Assembly (NCBI GenBank): GCA_963818505.1
Contig: CAWFSJ010000001.1
Location: 806,001 to 870,000, forward strand
DNA: 64,000 bases
Source of the DNA: JADKAV01 sp963818505
Lineage (GTDB): Bacteria; Actinomycetota; Actinomycetes; S36-B12; UBA10799
Direction: 5' to 3'
This document shows, piece after piece, positions 53,655 through 62,531 of this stretch; the stretch's first letter is position 1; each line of letters opens with the position of its first letter. A model generated the notes under the pieces. The model did not search any database. It saw only the letters and a program-made list of their open reading frames with translations, and was not told the origin of the DNA. A program made the translations under genes and the position numbers.

Positions 53655-54365
53655 TCAGCCTACCGATCGTTGCAGGCTGCGGACGCTGGCCCGCTCACCG
53701 TCGATCTCACCCACGAGGACCTCGTCGGCAAGGCCCACGAACAAACCGTTCTCAAGCACCCCGGGCACGTTGTTGATCTCACGCTCCAACTCGCGCGGCT
53801 GGCTGATCTGTTCGAACTTGGCGTCAATGACGAGGTTGCCCTGATCAGTCACCACCGGACCCGCTTTACGTACCGCCATTCGAAGGTCCGGCACTGCACC
53901 CATCTCCCGCAGTGCGTCCATGACCTGCCGATAGGCGTCGGGCACGACTTCGACCGGCAAGGCGAACGATCCCAGAACATCACTGAGTTTCGTGGCGTCG
54001 ACCACCACAACGAACCGGTCTGCGCGGGAGTCCACGAGCTTCTCCCGCGTGTGACATGCGCCGCCGCCCTTGATCAGGTTCAGGTCTGCATCAACCTCAT
54101 CCGCGCCGTCGATGGCCAGGTCGATGTGGTCGATCTCGTTGAGGGTGATCTGCGGGATGGCGTGCCTGCGCGCGAGTTCGGATGCCTGGAAGGACGTCGG
54201 CACCGCCTTGATGCCCGTGATCTCGCCAGCCTGCCAGCGGCGGCCCACCTGCTCGATCATGATGGCCGCCGTCGACCCTGAGCCGAGCCCGAGGATCATC
54301 CCCGACTCGACCAGTCCCGAGGCCCGAGTCGCGACGAGTTCCTTCATACGGGTCTGCGCATCCAC
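53655..54365 (-). CDS. rpiA: Ribose-5-phosphate isomerase A
   Basis: A 236-residue type A isomerase. It has GLGSGSTAAIMIE, the catalytic region with IDGADEVDADLNLIKGGGACHTREK and the C-terminal GVLENGLFVGLAD. It interconverts ribose and ribulose 5-phosphates. Many actinobacteria use the unrelated RpiB; in M. tuberculosis rpiB lies close to tig and pepN, as rpiA does here. The GTG start lies six bases after a TAGGGT -10 box. Confidence 0.95.
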   Translation of the reverse strand: MDAQTRMKELVATRASGLVESGMILGLGSGSTAAIMIEQVGRRWQAGEITGIKAVPTSFQASELARRHAIPQITLNEIDHIDLAIDGADEVDADLNLIKGGGACHTREKLVDSRADRFVVVVDATKLSDVLGSFALPVEVVPDAYRQVMDALREMGAVPDLRMAVRKAGPVVTDQGNLVIDAKFEQISQPRELEREINNVPGVLENGLFVGLADEVLVGEIDGERASVRSLQRSVG

Positions 54366-54371
54366 AGGGGA

Positions 54372-54377
54372 ACCCTA
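54372..54377 (-). promoter_or_regulatory. -10 box of a leaderless promoter (rpiA)
   Basis: On the minus strand TAGGGT ends six bases before the GTG at 54365. On the other strand pepN has a weaker CAGGAT seven bases before its ATG at 54415, so the 49-bp gap may hold two leaderless divergent promoters. Confidence 0.45.
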
Positions 54378-54414
54378 CGCCGCGCGACCCACACCATCAG
54401 GCAGGATGGGCGTC

Positions 54415-56973
54415 ATGCCCGGAAAGAACCTGACCCGCGAAGAAGCGGCTGCCCGCTCGGCGGTCATCCCTGACGTCGCGTACGAGGTGGAGTTGGATCT
54501 CAGCGGTACCGGTCCGACCTATCGCTCCAAGACCACGATCTCCTTCCACTGCACAGTTGCTGGCTCGAACACGTGGCTGGATCTCATCGCACCCGAGGTC
54601 GAGAGCATCACGCTCAACGGCCGTGCGCTCGACCCTGCGAGCCACTTCGCAGATTCGCGGATCCAGCTTCCGGACCTTGATTCCAGCAACACCGTCGAGG
54701 TCGTTGCCCAGTGCGCCTACATGACCAGCGGCGAGGGCCTGCACCGGTTCATCGACCCGGTCGACGACGAGCAGTACCTTTACACGCAGTTCGAGGTCGC
54801 CGACGCGCGACGGATGTACGCCTGCTTCGAGCAGCCGGACCTCAAGGCGACCTGGCAGTTGACTGTCGAAGGCCCGAGCCACTGGGTGGTCACGTCCAAC
54901 GCCGCGACCCCCGAGCCGACCGACGTTCGGGAGGGCATCAGCCGCTGGGAGTTCGCAGCGACCAAACCCATCTCGACCTACATCACCGCACTGGTGGCAG
55001 GGCCCTATCACGTGGTGCGAGACGTGTATTCAGGGCCGAACGGCGACTACCCCTTGGGCGTGTTCTGCCGCAAGTCGCTGGCTGAGTACCTGGACGTCGA
55101 GGACATCCTGCTGATCACCCGCCAGGGTTTCGAATTCTTCGAGCGTGTCTTCGAGATGCCTTATGCGTTCGAGAAGTACGACCAATTGTTCGTACCGGAG
55201 TTCAACGCCGGGGCGATGGAGAATGCGGGGTGTGTGACCTTCCGCGAGGACTACGTTTTCCGGTCGCGGGTCACCGACGCAGCATACGAGAACCGCGCCA
55301 ACACGATCCTGCACGAGATGGCCCACATGTGGTTCGGCGATCTGGTGACGATGCGCTGGTGGGATGACTTGTGGCTCAACGAGTCGTTCGCCGAGTGGGC
55401 CAGCCACTATGCGAACACGAACGCGACCCGCTTCCACGACGCCTGGGCGACGTTCGCGAATCAGCGCAAAGCATGGGCCTACCGGCAGGACCAACTGCCC
55501 TCCACGCACCCGATCGCCGCGGACATGGTCGATCTTGAAGCGGTGTACGTCAACTTCGACGGCATCACCTACGCCAAGGGTGCCTCCGCCTTGCGTCAAC
55601 TCGTGGCATTCGTCGGCGAGCAGGACTTCCTGAAGGGCCTGCGCTCGTACTTCGCGCATCACGCATGGGGGAACACGACGTTGGACGACCTGCTGAGCGC
55701 ACTGGCCGACGCGAGCGGCCGCGACCTCAGCGACTGGACCCGTCAGTGGTTGCAGACCTCCGGCGTGAACCTTCTGCGTGCACAGGTGGTCACCGCGGCC
55801 GACGGTGTGCTTTCTGAAGTCAACGTGCTCCAAGAGCCTCCAGCATCACCCGCGGGGGTGGCACCCACGCTGCGCGACCATCGCATCGCCATCGGCCTTT
55901 ACGAGTTGGGCGACAACGGTTTGCAGCGCGCGCAACAGGTCGAGGTGGACGTCGCCGGCGAGCGCACCGCCGTGCCGGCTCTTGCCGGAGCGTCCGCACC
56001 TGATCTGCTGCTGCTCAACGACGACGATCTGACGTTCGCGAAGATCCGGCTGGATGAGCGCAGTCTGCAGACCGTGACGTCACACTTCGGTCAGGTCGGC
56101 GACCCACTGGCCCGGGCCCTGCTCTGGGGCGCGATCTGGGACATGACCCGCGACGCGGAGATCGGTACTGGGGCATTCCTGGACTCTGTGGCCAGCGGCA
56201 TCGCAGACGAGACCGAAGTCGGGATGGTGCAACAGGTCCTGCGGCAGGCGGAAAGCGCGGTGGCCCTGTACGGGGACCCGGACAAGCGGCAGGCCTACGC
56301 GCAACGGATGGCCGGACTGCTCGACGGACTGATGCACGAGGCGGCCCCCGGCAGCGACCACCAACTGGCGTACGCGCGAGGCTTGTTCGCCTTCGCTTCG
56401 GACCCCGAGCACCTGGCGTTGATGCAGGACCTGTTCGAGGGGACTCAAGAAGTGCCCGGGCTGGTCGTGGACACCGATCTGCGCTGGACCATTCTGCGCC
56501 GCCTGGTTGCAACCGGCCGCAGCGAGGCACCTGTCATTGAGGCCGAACTCGCTCGCGACGACACTGCCGCCGGCCGGCTCAACGCAGCTACCTGCCGGGC
56601 CGCCATCCCGACGGCGCAGGCCAAGGCGGCCGCCTGGGACGCCTGCTTGCACGACACCTCGCTCCCCAACCACATGTTGGCCGCGACCATCGCCGGCATC
56701 GGAATCGCTGAGCACCGCGAGCTCATGCGTCCACACGTCGAGGCGTACTTCGAAGCGCTGCCGTCGGTGTGGGAGGAACGCACCCACGAGATCGCCCAGG
56801 AGATCACTCTTGGGCTCTATCCGCACGCCCTGGTCGACGCCGAGATCGTCGCGCGCACCGATGCTGCACTCAATGGCGCCCAAGGGATTCCAAGCGGAGC
56901 CCGCAGGCTGCTGTCCGAGGGCAGGGACGGCATCATCCGGGCCTTGCGCTGCCAGCAGCGCGACGCAGGCTGA
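54415..56973 (+). CDS. pepN: Aminopeptidase N
   Basis: An 852-residue M1 metallopeptidase. GAMEN lies near residue 266, and the zinc site is HEMAHMWFGD (near 300) followed 18 residues later by the Glu in WLNESFAEW. The C-terminal ERAP-like helical domain is complete. It removes N-terminal residues from peptides and may finish Clp-mediated degradation. Start 54415 is chosen because the longer frame lies inside rpiA. Its stop codon is part of a hairpin shared with malQ. Confidence 0.96.
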   Translation: MPGKNLTREEAAARSAVIPDVAYEVELDLSGTGPTYRSKTTISFHCTVAGSNTWLDLIAPEVESITLNGRALDPASHFADSRIQLPDLDSSNTVEVVAQCAYMTSGEGLHRFIDPVDDEQYLYTQFEVADARRMYACFEQPDLKATWQLTVEGPSHWVVTSNAATPEPTDVREGISRWEFAATKPISTYITALVAGPYHVVRDVYSGPNGDYPLGVFCRKSLAEYLDVEDILLITRQGFEFFERVFEMPYAFEKYDQLFVPEFNAGAMENAGCVTFREDYVFRSRVTDAAYENRANTILHEMAHMWFGDLVTMRWWDDLWLNESFAEWASHYANTNATRFHDAWATFANQRKAWAYRQDQLPSTHPIAADMVDLEAVYVNFDGITYAKGASALRQLVAFVGEQDFLKGLRSYFAHHAWGNTTLDDLLSALADASGRDLSDWTRQWLQTSGVNLLRAQVVTAADGVLSEVNVLQEPPASPAGVAPTLRDHRIAIGLYELGDNGLQRAQQVEVDVAGERTAVPALAGASAPDLLLLNDDDLTFAKIRLDERSLQTVTSHFGQVGDPLARALLWGAIWDMTRDAEIGTGAFLDSVASGIADETEVGMVQQVLRQAESAVALYGDPDKRQAYAQRMAGLLDGLMHEAAPGSDHQLAYARGLFAFASDPEHLALMQDLFEGTQEVPGLVVDTDLRWTILRRLVATGRSEAPVIEAELARDDTAAGRLNAATCRAAIPTAQAKAAAWDACLHDTSLPNHMLAATIAGIGIAEHRELMRPHVEAYFEALPSVWEERTHEIAQEITLGLYPHALVDAEIVARTDAALNGAQGIPSGARRLLSEGRDGIIRALRCQQRDAG

Positions 56974-56996
56974 GCCGGTGATCACTCACCGGCTCA
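56971..56996. terminator. Bidirectional hairpin covering both stop codons
   Basis: TGAGCCGGTG (56971-56980) pairs perfectly with CACCGGCTCA (56987-56996) around a six-base loop. The first three bases are the pepN stop, and the malQ stop (56988-56986 on the other strand) spans the loop-stem junction. A compact shared terminator is likely. Confidence 0.65.
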
Positions 56997-59049
56997 GGGA
57001 ACGCACCAGGGTCCGCAGAAGCTCGGAGTCGACGAGGTCCTCGATGAGTACCGCGTTGCCGTCGGAGTCGGTGAGTGGAATCCGCCAGTTGGGGTACTCG
57101 CTGTCCGTGCCCGGCTGATTCTGGGTGCGGCTCTCGCCCACCCCGTCGACCAGAGATAGGCACAACAAGCGGCTGGGCGCCCGCGACATCAGCCGGTGCA
57201 TGGCCACGGTGATCTGGGTGGGCGACGGGGTTTCCGAGGAAGACAGAAGGCCCTCATCTCGAAGCACCCGCACCCATGTGTCAACCTCCCCGTCATGCGC
57301 GGCCAACGACTCTTGGGCCGGCCGGTCGAGCAGCCCGAGTTCCTGCCACAGACGGATGTGAGAACCCGACAGGTACTGGGCAGTCGGTGGGAGGTCGTGC
57401 ACAGTCACAGAGGCCAGACATTCGGTACGCCAGCCGTTCGGGTCATGGATCGAGTCGCCATCGCGCTCGAAGAGCAGCACGGTGGTCCCCAGGATCCCGT
57501 GGTCGGAAAGTACCTCGCGCGCCCACGGCTCGACCGTCCCCAAGTCCTCGCCGATGAGACTCACACCGGCTCGCACGGCCTCCAGACAGAGGATGTCGAG
57601 TAGCGCCTGGTGGTCGTAACGCACGTAGGTGCCGTCGACCGCATCGGCACCCGGCGGGATCCACCACAGCCGGAACAACCCGATGATGTGGTCTATGCGC
57701 AAACCCCCGGCATGACGCATCACGAAGCGGAGGATGTCGCGGAAGGGCAGGTACTCGGCCTGCTCCAGCTCCACCGGGTTCCACGGTGGCTGGCTCCAGT
57801 CCTGCCCGGCCGGGGAGAACATGTCCGGCGGCGCCCCCACCCTGAATCCGCGAGTGAGCAGGTCGCCCATCGCCCAGGTGTCGGCCCCGAACGGATGCAC
57901 CCCGATCGCGAGGTCCTGGATGATCCCGATCTTCATCCCCGCGCGCAACAACTCCCGCTGGGCGTGATCGAGTTGCTCGTCGAAGATCCACTGCAGCCAG
58001 GCGTAGAACTCGACGCGGCCCTCATCGGGGTTGAACCGCTGGGCCTCTTCGGGCCAATCGTCCCAGCGCGGGCCGAACTCCTCAGCCAGTGCGCACCACC
58101 GCGCGTACGCCTGCAGGTCCTCACCCTCTTCGGCCAGGAACGCCGCGAAGGCCACCTTGCGCGACGGGGACCGTGGGACCTCGAAGATCTTCTCGAGCGC
58201 GGCCCGCTTGCCTCGCCAGACACTGTCCCGGTCCAGCAACTCCCCGGACGAATTGCCGGCCCTGAGCAGCTCGGCCACCCCGGCAACGAATTGGGAGTCC
58301 TCTCGGCTCAGGTAGGCGTGCTCCTCGACCTTCTCGGGCCGGATGTAGATCGGGTGCCCGAACCGTCTCGTGGCCGGCAGGTACGGGGAGTTCTCCATCG
58401 GGTCCACAAGTGCTGCGGCGTGCAGCGGGTTGACCAGGATGAAGTCCGCGCCCAGTTCATCGGCAGCCCAGACACCCACATCGGCGAGGTCCTCAAGGTC
58501 GCCAAGCCCCCACGAGCGCGACGACCGCACCGAGTACAACTGCACGGCCAACCCCCAGCCCCGCGGGGTCTCAGGAAGCCGGCGCGGCGCGACGACCAGC
58601 GCGTTGTCGAACCGTTCGGCGTCCTCCTGCTGGATCCACAGGCGATGCCAGCCCATGGGGAGGTCCGGGGGCAGCAGGATGCGCGATTCGGTGAGCCGGA
58701 CGTCACCTTCCTTGTGGGTCTCGACCGGCTCGCAGGGCAAGTCGTAGCGGCGCCCGCCCTCCTCGAGCTCGACCCAGATGAGCGGTGGTTTGCCCTCGGG
58801 GTGATGCACCCAGGGACCGTTGGTGTCCTGTTCACGGACCACCCACAGTGCCGGAAGCGCCCGTGCCCAGTGGTCCCGGCGACGGTCGGCCAAAGCGGCG
58901 TCGTACTCGTCGTCGGAGTCTGCCGACACGCCCAAGGCGGCCAGCGTGGCTTCCACCGTGCTTTCAGGCACGACCCGCAGAGCCCCCGACATGTCCCAGT
59001 ACTCCGTTGCCACACCGCAGGAGGTGGCCAAGCGGTCTCGAGCACTCAC
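56986..59049 (-). CDS. malQ: 4-alpha-glucanotransferase
   Basis: A 687-residue GH77 enzyme. An N-terminal domain of about 160 residues precedes the catalytic barrel. Key motifs are LAVQLYSVRSSRSWGLGDL, RIDHIIGLFRLWWIPPG (nucleophile region), IGEDLGTV (acid/base) and TVHDLPPTAQYLSG. It rearranges maltodextrins or glycogen chains. The GTG start overlaps the amidase stop as GTGA, so the genes are coupled. Confidence 0.95.
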   Translation of the reverse strand: MSARDRLATSCGVATEYWDMSGALRVVPESTVEATLAALGVSADSDDEYDAALADRRRDHWARALPALWVVREQDTNGPWVHHPEGKPPLIWVELEEGGRRYDLPCEPVETHKEGDVRLTESRILLPPDLPMGWHRLWIQQEDAERFDNALVVAPRRLPETPRGWGLAVQLYSVRSSRSWGLGDLEDLADVGVWAADELGADFILVNPLHAAALVDPMENSPYLPATRRFGHPIYIRPEKVEEHAYLSREDSQFVAGVAELLRAGNSSGELLDRDSVWRGKRAALEKIFEVPRSPSRKVAFAAFLAEEGEDLQAYARWCALAEEFGPRWDDWPEEAQRFNPDEGRVEFYAWLQWIFDEQLDHAQRELLRAGMKIGIIQDLAIGVHPFGADTWAMGDLLTRGFRVGAPPDMFSPAGQDWSQPPWNPVELEQAEYLPFRDILRFVMRHAGGLRIDHIIGLFRLWWIPPGADAVDGTYVRYDHQALLDILCLEAVRAGVSLIGEDLGTVEPWAREVLSDHGILGTTVLLFERDGDSIHDPNGWRTECLASVTVHDLPPTAQYLSGSHIRLWQELGLLDRPAQESLAAHDGEVDTWVRVLRDEGLLSSSETPSPTQITVAMHRLMSRAPSRLLCLSLVDGVGESRTQNQPGTDSEYPNWRIPLTDSDGNAVLIEDLVDSELLRTLVRSLSR

Positions 59050-60446
59050 CAGGCCGCCGGCTTACGGTCATGCCAAGGCGCAGCCTGCTCCAACTGCGCC
59101 GCCACACTGAGCAGCAGTTCCTCGGTGAACATGGCGCCCACCAGTTGCACTCCAATGGGTAGGCCGGCGTCGGTCCAGTGCATCGGCACGCTGACGGCCG
59201 GCTGTCCTGTCATGTTGAACGCAGCGGTGTAGGCGGCCCAGCGCTTCTGGTTCTCGAAATCCTGTGCGGGGTCCTCGACGTCGACGATGTCGGTGACCAG
59301 CGGTGCGGGCCCGTTCGTGGTCGGCAGCAGGATCACGTCGAACCCGGCCCAGTGGGCCAGCGTCGCCCGAGTCTGGATACGCAGCAGGGAGACGGCCATC
59401 GCCAACTGAACGCCAGTGACCGAACGGCCCAAGTCGCGCAGGTACCGCGTCAGCGGCTGCAGACGCGCCTCGTCCTCCGGCATGACCGGTGTGAGCGCCG
59501 CGAGGGTATACCAGACCGACTCGAACTGCGGGATCAAGTCGGGGCCGAAGGGGCGCACCGTCGGTTCGACCACATGGCCGAGTTCCTCGAGCAGAGTTGC
59601 CGTCTGTCTGACGGCCTCGGTGCTGCCCGGGTCGACCTCGACATCGGCGATGATCGGGTCGTCCATGAAGCCGATCCGCAGCCGGCCGGGTTCGCGGCGC
59701 GTCGCTTCGAGGAACCCGCCACCGGTCGGGGTGTTGAAGGGATCACCCGGGAACTGCCTGGCCATCACATCGAGCAGCGCAGCGGCGTCGGCCACCGTTC
59801 GTGCGATGGGACCGCTGTTGACCAGGTCTCCGATCGGATCGCGGATGGGGCCGTTGCTCACCCGTCCCCTGCTCGGTTTGATCCCCACCAGCCCGTTCGC
59901 CGATGCCGGAATCCGGATGGAACCGCCACCGTCAGAGCCGTGGGCGATCGGCGCGAGGCCACTGGCGACTGCCACCGCGGCACCACCGGAGGAGCCGCCG
60001 GCGGTGCGGTCGGGATCCCACACGCATCGGGCAGGAGGGCTCACGGAGGGCTCTGGTTCGGTGTAACAGGGAAGGCCGAACTCCGGAGTTGTGGTTTTGC
60101 CGGTGAACACCAGACCGGCTTCGCGCATCGCGCGCACTACGTAGTCGTCCTCGTAGGAAGTCAGGTCGAACGGCACGGAACCCATCCGCGTGTTCGCACC
60201 GACCATGAAGAACAAGTCCTTGACCGGGCACACCACCCCGAAGAGTTCACCCGCCTGCTCCCCCGCTGCAATGGCCTCATCGGCCGCGCGCGCCGCTGCA
60301 AGGGCGACATCCGGGGTCAGCGTGACGAATGCGCCCGGCACAGTTTCGCTACGGGCGAGGTAGTGCTCGGCCAGTTCGACGGCTGAGACTTCACGAGAGC
60401 GGATGGCCGCCGCCTGATCCAGAGCCGTCAGGTCATGCAGGCTCAC
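59046..60446 (-). CDS. Amidase signature family hydrolase
   Basis: A 466-residue amidase. The Lys of the triad is in CPVKDLFFM, the Gly/Ser stretch is TAGGSSGGAAVAVASG, and the nucleophile serine follows in GSDGGGSIRIPA. Substrate is unknown; it resembles 6-aminohexanoate-cyclic-dimer hydrolase and other broad amidases rather than GatA, since gatB and gatC are not nearby. The GTG at 60446 overlaps the upstream LapA-like gene stop as GTGA. Confidence 0.9.
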   Translation of the reverse strand: MSLHDLTALDQAAAIRSREVSAVELAEHYLARSETVPGAFVTLTPDVALAAARAADEAIAAGEQAGELFGVVCPVKDLFFMVGANTRMGSVPFDLTSYEDDYVVRAMREAGLVFTGKTTTPEFGLPCYTEPEPSVSPPARCVWDPDRTAGGSSGGAAVAVASGLAPIAHGSDGGGSIRIPASANGLVGIKPSRGRVSNGPIRDPIGDLVNSGPIARTVADAAALLDVMARQFPGDPFNTPTGGGFLEATRREPGRLRIGFMDDPIIADVEVDPGSTEAVRQTATLLEELGHVVEPTVRPFGPDLIPQFESVWYTLAALTPVMPEDEARLQPLTRYLRDLGRSVTGVQLAMAVSLLRIQTRATLAHWAGFDVILLPTTNGPAPLVTDIVDVEDPAQDFENQKRWAAYTAAFNMTGQPAVSVPMHWTDAGLPIGVQLVGAMFTEELLLSVAAQLEQAAPWHDRKPAAW

Positions 60447-60751
60447 TTGCTGGCCCTGGCCTTTCGCGCGGATCGCTGCCGGCGGAACATGAACAGGTAC
60501 ATGAACCCCGCCCCCAGCAAGAACGTGCCTATCAAAACCAACACAAGAGGCACGTTCACCGTCGCCACGACGAGGCTGACCTCGACGGTCTCGAAGTTGA
60601 AGGCGAAGAAGAGGACCGTGAAGATAGCCAGCACGGTGAGCAGGACCAGTCGGGTGATGCGCCTCCAATCCCCTGTACCTGGCGGCTTGCCGTACACGTG
60701 GTCCGGGGCCGGACTTCCGACGGGATGAGCGTTCGAATCGCGGTTGGCCAT
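60443..60751 (-). CDS. LapA-like (DUF1049) membrane protein
   Basis: A 102-residue protein. A polar head of about 37 residues is followed by two membrane helices (VLLTVLAIFTVLFFAFNFE and VNVPLVLVLIGTFLLGAGFMYLF) with the FETVEVSLV link typical of the lipopolysaccharide-assembly LapA domain family, and a basic tail. In actinobacteria the role is unknown. It starts the three-gene unit LapA-like, amidase, malQ, all joined by GTGA overlaps. Confidence 0.8.
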   Translation of the reverse strand: MANRDSNAHPVGSPAPDHVYGKPPGTGDWRRITRLVLLTVLAIFTVLFFAFNFETVEVSLVVATVNVPLVLVLIGTFLLGAGFMYLFMFRRQRSARKARASK

Positions 60752-60808
60752 GGCTCGATTCTGGCGACACTGGACAACCAACGCGACTCCGCTAGCAGAA
60801 TAGGACGG

Positions 60809-61726
60809 GTGAACGAAGATCCCAAGACCTTCTGGGACTACCTGCAAGGCCCCCCTCTGCAGATCCTCATCATCGTCGTGCTGGCAATCGCGATCCGCTG
60901 GATCACCATCTTCGTGCTCAACCGGATCATCAAGAAGATGACGGCCCAGGCCCGCCGGGAACGCCTAGGTGAGACCCGACGAGCCGAACGCACGCAGGAG
61001 CTCAGTGAAGTACTGATGAGCCAACGCCGCCAGCAACGCGCGGAGGCGATAGGCACGCTCCTGCGATCGGTGATCACCGCAACTGTGGTGATCATCGCGC
61101 TGCTGCTGATCCTGCCGATACTCGGCATCGACGTGGCCCCCCTGCTGGCCAGCGCCGGCGTGCTGGGCGTCGCACTTGGCTTCGGAGCTCAGAGTCTGGT
61201 CAAGGACTATCTGTCCGGGATCTTCTTGGTGTTCGAGGACCAGTACGGCGTTGGCGACATGGTCGACCTCGGGGAGGCAATCGGGGTTGTCGAGGACGTG
61301 ACGCTGCGGATCACCAGGCTGCGGGACCTGTCCGGTGTCGTCTGGTACGTCCGAAACGGGGAGATCCTGCGCGTGGCCAACCAGTCGCAGGGCTGGGTCC
61401 TTGCCGTTGTCGACATCCCCGTTGCCTATGACGAGAACCTCGACAAGGTTCGCCAGTGCGTGGAGGCCGTCGCAAACGACATGTACGGGGATCCGGTCTA
61501 TGACGACATGCTGCTCGGCAAGCCGTCCTACGCCGGAGTGGAGTCAGTGAGCGGCGAGGCGGTCTTCATCAAGATCATCGCCAAGGCCGCCCCGGAGAAG
61601 CAGATTCCTTTGACCAGAGCGATCCGGGCACGGGTGAAGGAATCGTTCGACAGGGCAGGCGTTCGGGTGCCGGTCGTGGTGCGCCCATTCCCGCCAGGCG
61701 CAGGTGGGCCGACACCGCCCAGGTAG
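60809..61726 (+). CDS. MscS-type mechanosensitive channel
   Basis: A 305-residue protein. A first membrane helix (about 15-37), a charged linker and two further helices lead into the pore motif GVALGFGAQSLVKDYLSGIFLVFEDQYGVGD, then the beta domain. MscS channels release solutes on osmotic downshock. The GTG at 60809 lies seven bases after CAGAAT, fitting a leaderless start. It is divergent from the LapA-like gene. Confidence 0.93.
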   Translation: MNEDPKTFWDYLQGPPLQILIIVVLAIAIRWITIFVLNRIIKKMTAQARRERLGETRRAERTQELSEVLMSQRRQQRAEAIGTLLRSVITATVVIIALLLILPILGIDVAPLLASAGVLGVALGFGAQSLVKDYLSGIFLVFEDQYGVGDMVDLGEAIGVVEDVTLRITRLRDLSGVVWYVRNGEILRVANQSQGWVLAVVDIPVAYDENLDKVRQCVEAVANDMYGDPVYDDMLLGKPSYAGVESVSGEAVFIKIIAKAAPEKQIPLTRAIRARVKESFDRAGVRVPVVVRPFPPGAGGPTPPR

Positions 61727-61854
61727 ACCCGGATCCCAACTGCACTGATGCCTAGGCATTGCGGAAATCAGACAACCAAAGCGCCTAGAAACCACGAAGG
61801 CCGCTCCTGCGGTCGCTGGGGCCCCGTGAGGTCGGCCCGCAGCGGAGCCCAGAC

Positions 61855-61860
61855 TAGATT
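61855..61860 (+). promoter_or_regulatory. -10 box of a leaderless promoter (glbO)
   Basis: TAGATT ends seven bases before the ATG at 61868; no ribosome site lies between. This is among the clearest leaderless starts in the window. Confidence 0.55.
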
Positions 61861-61867
61861 TGGGCCC

Positions 61868-62278
61868 ATGACGACCCCCTACGAGCAGTTCGGCGGCGAG
61901 GAATTCTTCCAAGCGTTGGTCGCCGACTTTTACGCCGGAGTGGCGGCAGACCCCGGCCTGCGGCCCATGTACCCGGAGGAGGACCTCGGGCCAGCTCAGC
62001 ATCGCCTACAGATGTTCCTCGAGCAGTATTGGGGCGGACCCCGCACGTACTCCGACGAGCGCGGGCATCCCAGGCTTCGCATGCGCCACGCGCCTTACGA
62101 CATCACCGAGCATCACCACGACCTGTGGCTGGCGCACATGCGCTCGGCGTTGGACAAGCGCGGGTTGTCGCCGGAGTTGGACGCCCAGATGTGGGACTAC
62201 CTGGTGATGGCGGCCCAATCGATGATCAACCAGCCGACAGAACCCGTGCGCGGCATGCTGCTGGACCCCCCGACCTGA
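61868..62278 (+). CDS. glbO: Truncated hemoglobin, group II (trHbO)
   Basis: A 136-residue 2/2 globin. FYAGVAADPGLRPMYPEEDL, QYWGGPRTYSDERGHPRLRMRHAPYDI with the proximal histidine (MRHAPY), and a Trp in the G helix (QMWDYLVMAA) mark group II, as in mycobacterial GlbO. It binds oxygen and may detoxify NO or peroxide or support respiration. Its ATG is chosen for the leaderless promoter. A palindromic repeat follows 48 bases after the stop. Confidence 0.94.
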   Translation: MTTPYEQFGGEEFFQALVADFYAGVAADPGLRPMYPEEDLGPAQHRLQMFLEQYWGGPRTYSDERGHPRLRMRHAPYDITEHHHDLWLAHMRSALDKRGLSPELDAQMWDYLVMAAQSMINQPTEPVRGMLLDPPT

Positions 62279-62326
62279 GGGTCGCTGCTGGCTGGGGACC
62301 CGCGGCGGGCAGCCCGGTGCTGTTGG

Positions 62327-62450
62327 TTAGCGGTTGTGCTGTTGGTTAGAGGTTGTGCTGTTGGTTAGAGATTGTGCTGTTGGTTAGAGGTTGTGCTGTT
62401 GGTTAGCGAATCCACGCGTGTTTTCGCTAACCAGGACCACAACCTCTAAC
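62327..62450. repeat. Palindromic intergenic repeat, copy 4, expanded left arm
   Basis: The core palindrome is 62383-62450 around ACGCGT (62414-62419). Four tandem 19-bp units (62327, 62346, 62365, 62384) form or extend the left arm; the first has TTAGCGG and the third TTAGAGATT. The right arm is a third variant, the complement of GTGGTCCTGG. It lies between glbO and the NmrA-like gene, both rightward. Confidence 0.92.
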
Positions 62451-62531
62451 GCGGGCGCTCCGGGGCCAAGCATTGAGAGCAAGGGCGGGCACCGGGATGC
62501 GTCCGTGTGCCTGCGGGGCGACACTGGGGGA

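Noticed and set aside
62327..62402. CRISPR array
   Set aside because: The 19-bp units are directly adjacent with no spacers and merge into a palindrome. No cas gene is present.
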